From positions 1 through 7,276 of the forward strand of contig WRLW01000074.1 of NCBI GenBank assembly GCA_009777435.1: a DNA stretch of 7,276 nt, written 5' to 3'. The notes under the pieces are model-generated. The model did no database searches. It worked only from the letters and a program-made list of their open reading frames with translations, and was not told the DNA's origin. A program made the position numbers and the translations under genes. Shown one piece after another: positions 5,319 to 7,276 of the stretch. Within the stretch, counting starts at the first letter, position 1, and every line of letters begins with the position of its first letter. The DNA is from Oscillospiraceae bacterium. GTDB lineage: Bacteria > Bacillota > Clostridia > Oscillospirales > UBA929.

Positions 5319-5585
5319 TTAATGCCGCGGCCGATCCTTGACCTTTTGGGCGGCGGTGGTGATCTCAGTCACCACGTCTATAGCGTATTGGTAGTCCATC
5401 TTGCCGACGCGCGCGTAAAGCTCGCCCTTTTCGGAAACGACATAATGCGGCTTCAGGTTGTTCAGCGCGAGAGCCATTATATCCAAACGGCATTGCTCAC
5501 ACGCGCACACGCCCTGCTGGTCAAGTATTTTATCAATGACTTCCTCAACGGCTTTTTCGGCATAATTCTTCAGGCGCGCGCTCAT
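5319..5585 (-). CDS. comFB: ComFB family protein
   Basis: This 88-residue protein is close to the usual ComFB size (98 in B. subtilis). It has the family signature: a helical start, a CACEQC cluster (Cys27, Cys29, Cys32), then RLDIMALALNNLKPHYVVS (33-51), matching the known C.C..C..D..AL.LN...P.YV pattern. In B. subtilis the gene lies between comFA and comFC in the late-competence operon, though its own role in DNA uptake is unclear. ComFB-domain proteins from other bacteria, such as cyanobacterial CdgR, have been described as cyclic-dinucleotide (c-di-GMP) receptors. The three cysteines could hold a metal. Neither comFA nor comFC is here. AAGGGG lies 8 bases before the ATG at 5583-5585. It has its own promoter, 97 bases separate it from yycI, and a hairpin terminator follows, so it is probably a single-gene unit. 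Confidence 0.9.
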   Translation of the reverse strand: MSARLKNYAEKAVEEVIDKILDQQGVCACEQCRLDIMALALNNLKPHYVVSEKGELYARVGKMDYQYAIDVVTEITTAAQKVKDRPRH

Positions 5586-5649
5586 TGGCCTATCCCCTTC
5601 CTCACACCCACGCGCTCTCGCGCCCCGGTGCTTCTTCCCCTTATCTAAT

Positions 5650-5678
5650 ATTATAATAAACGCGAGAAAAAATTACAA
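5650..5678 (-). promoter_or_regulatory. Sigma-A promoter of comFB
   Basis: On the minus strand, TTGTAA (5673-5678) is followed after 17 bases by a perfect TATAAT (5650-5655). It begins 4 bases after the yycI stop codon. The expected leader of about 58 bases contains a possible hairpin, GCGC-tetraloop-GCGC (5612-5623), flanked by CACC/GGTG (5605-5608 and 5627-5630), ahead of the ribosome site. Confidence 0.8.
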
Positions 5679-5682
5679 GACC

Positions 5683-6540
5683 CTATTCCATCGACGGCTG
5701 GGCCGTATAGGCGTCTAAATATATCTCCCTGTCGGCGCACACGATAAGCCATTCGGGAGACAGCCGCACGGCGTCGGGCGGCAGAGGCCGCAAACGGTAG
5801 CCAAGGCGCATATCTAATATGTCAAGCGTCCTGCCCTCAAGCGAGGCGGCGTATTCGAGCAGCACCGACCCGGCGCTCCTGCAAGGCTCCGCGCTATCCG
5901 GCTGCGGCGAGCCGAAGCACCACAAGCCGCCGGCTTGCGCCAGCCGCCCGGACGCGTCATATGTCATTTCGGCATACGCGTTGAACACCACGCAGCCCTG
6001 CACGCTCTGTCCGAACGTGACGGCGCGCGCCCCGCCGGGCGCTTCAGCATACTCCGCGTCTTTTGAGATGTTCTTGAGGCCCATGCCCGCCAATGTTTTG
6101 GCCGCCGCGGCCGTCAGCGCGCCCGCGCTTATGTCGGGGGCGTCCGTCAGGCGGCCGTTTTCCGCGTCTTGAGGGCCGCCGGCGGCCGGGCGTATCACAA
6201 AACGCCCGCCGGCCTGAAACTGCGCCGCGCCCGCAACGCCGCTGTAGTCCGTTATTATGCCGCCGGTGTCCTCGGCCTCGGTCTCGCCCAGCAGATACGA
6301 CACGGCCAGCGCTTCCTCGCCGTGCGGGCGGCGGGCGGCCAGCGAAGGGACGCGAAGCTGCGAGTCGGGCAGCTTGGAAATATTCACGCCCTGACGCGCC
6401 AGCAGCTCTATTATATTGCGGTCGGCCTCGGCGCGCGCGCGCGCGCCCTCCCAAACACGCCAGCCCAGCATCCCGGCCAGCAGAGCGTTTGACAGCAGGA
6501 GTATAACTATCAGCAGATTTTTCGGTTTGCCCAAGTGCAT
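5683..6540 (-). CDS. yycI: YycI (WalI), membrane regulator of the WalRK two-component system
   Basis: This 285-residue protein has a short cytoplasmic start (MHLGKPKN) and one membrane helix (about 9-30), so the rest should lie outside the membrane. That matches YycI of B. subtilis, where YycH and YycI bind the sensor kinase WalK and tune its activity in cell-wall metabolism. The body is rich in Ala and Gly. Recognition rests on the N-terminal anchor pattern, the length, the C-terminal part (SPEWLIVCADREIYLDAYT near 262-280) and above all the position directly after yycH. AAAGGGG lies 10 bases before the ATG at 6538-6540. The ribosome site overlaps the yycH stop codon, which suggests coupled translation. 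In this family the sequence drifts fast, so similarity to Bacillus YycI is weak. Confidence 0.78.
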   Translation of the reverse strand: MHLGKPKNLLIVILLLSNALLAGMLGWRVWEGARARAEADRNIIELLARQGVNISKLPDSQLRVPSLAARRPHGEEALAVSYLLGETEAEDTGGIITDYSGVAGAAQFQAGGRFVIRPAAGGPQDAENGRLTDAPDISAGALTAAAAKTLAGMGLKNISKDAEYAEAPGGARAVTFGQSVQGCVVFNAYAEMTYDASGRLAQAGGLWCFGSPQPDSAEPCRSAGSVLLEYAASLEGRTLDILDMRLGYRLRPLPPDAVRLSPEWLIVCADREIYLDAYTAQPSME

Positions 6541-6555
6541 ATATGGCAGACCCCT

Positions 6556-7276
6556 TTAATAATACATCCAATAAGGCAGGTAAACGCCGCTTTCTTCGTC
6601 ATAGCGGTAAGCGGGCGCAAGCCGCGAGCCGGGCGGCAGCAGCACGGCGGCCTGCCTCTGCGGAAGCATGTCGCGCGTCTGCGGCAGCGCGTAAAGCGGG
6701 CGCGGCTGTATGCGCGCCTCGCTCAGGCGGCCGCCGCGCACAACGAATACCGATTCGCCGCCGTCCACAAACGCGCCGTTCAGCTCATAGGCCAAGGTCA
6801 GCATAAGCCCTGAATCGGTCTGCTCCACGGCGCGCAGGCACAGCCTGCCCTCGCCCCAAAACGCCTCTCCCTGCGGTACGGCGCCGAGCGCGATACGCAC
6901 GGAGTCAAGCTCCGTACGCTCGCCGGATTCCTCGTCCGTATCCTGGGACAATACGGAGGCGTCGCCGTAAATGGCCGTGCCGTCCGGCAAAATATGTATG
7001 GTGCGCCGATTGTCAACAAAAACCCGCTCTCCGGCCGTATTGACATAGGGGTCGGTATTCGGGTTGAAGCCCAGCGCGGTAAGCAGGGCCGAAGTGGCTA
7101 ATGGATCCTCGGTAATCCCTCCGCGCGCCTCCGCGGCCGGCCTTGCGTTCGCGCCCGCGGGCAGCAGCATGTCCTTGCCCGCCCCCAGCCCTATCTCATA
7201 GGCGAACGCGGCGGCGGGCGGCGGCGGCGCGTGCTCGGCGGGCTCGGGCAGCTCATAGGGCAGCGGGGTATCGAAC
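6556..7276 (-). CDS. yycH: YycH (WalH), WalK-associated regulator, 5' end outside window
   Basis: The frame is open from the right edge (first complete codon 7273-7275) to a TAA at 6556-6558, giving 239 visible residues. YycH proteins are usually about 430-450 residues, so roughly the C-terminal half is here; the methionine at 7168-7170 is internal. Visible features are a Pro/Ala-rich segment (APPPPAAA), then TALGFNPNTDPYVN, ERVFVDNRRTIHILPDGTAIYG, and a C-terminal LAPAYRYDEESGVYLPYWMYY. The pattern of a predicted Tyr-rich strand and an 'l.PaY...YPvW' ending is typical of YycH/YycI-type domains. It lies 15 bases upstream of yycI. In the family YycH is anchored by one helix near its N-terminus and acts with YycI on WalK. 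walR and walK are expected just beyond the right edge. Confidence 0.75.
   Translation of the reverse strand, partial: FDTPLPYELPEPAEHAPPPPAAAFAYEIGLGAGKDMLLPAGANARPAAEARGGITEDPLATSALLTALGFNPNTDPYVNTAGERVFVDNRRTIHILPDGTAIYGDASVLSQDTDEESGERTELDSVRIALGAVPQGEAFWGEGRLCLRAVEQTDSGLMLTLAYELNGAFVDGGESVFVVRGGRLSEARIQPRPLYALPQTRDMLPQRQAAVLLPPGSRLAPAYRYDEESGVYLPYWMYY

Overview
The window looks like chromosomal DNA from a fairly GC-rich, spore-forming Firmicute, probably a member of the Clostridia. The evidence is a PdaA-type spore-cortex deacetylase, the WalRK accessory pair YycH/YycI, a ComFB protein, a ParB-like/BMP fusion of a kind I associate with Clostridia, strong AAGGAG/AAGGGG ribosome sites and sigma-A promoters. 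I cannot assign a genus from the sequence.

Every supported gene lies on the minus strand, so transcription runs from the right edge to the left. From right to left: the 3' part of yycH (6556-7276) and yycI (5683-6540) are tightly coupled, and walRK presumably lies beyond the right edge. Next comes comFB (5319-5585) with its own sigma-A promoter and a long GC-rich hairpin after it. A 576-residue cytoplasmic protein with a ParB-like N-terminus and a BMP-type ligand-binding C-terminus (3413-5143) follows, under a near-consensus sigma-A promoter but without a clear ribosome site. A GtrB/DPM1-like membrane glycosyltransferase (2410-3333) comes next and ends at a clear intrinsic terminator. A gene-free, A/T-rich stretch of more than 450 bases (about 1868-2363) holds repeated short motifs and an imperfect inverted repeat. 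The left part has thiamine pyrophosphokinase (1168-1821), pdaA (279-1046, with terminator), and at the left edge the first 51 codons of a small gene (1-153). That gene has a good ribosome site and an exact sigma-K-type promoter, so it is probably a spore-coat gene of the CotJA kind.

The genes mainly serve the cell envelope and development: cell-wall homeostasis signalling (YycHI), a competence/cyclic-dinucleotide protein (ComFB), a possible ligand-sensing regulator (ParB-like/BMP), polyprenyl-linked sugar transfer, and spore cortex and coat formation. ThiN is a housekeeping cofactor enzyme. The most interesting items are the ParB-like/BMP fusion next to comFB, the repeat-rich spacer at 1868-2363, the spaced ATTYGACAC repeats before the glycosyltransferase, and the sporulation-type promoter at the left edge. 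I see no transposon, CRISPR array, tRNA or rRNA, and no clear new multi-gene system.
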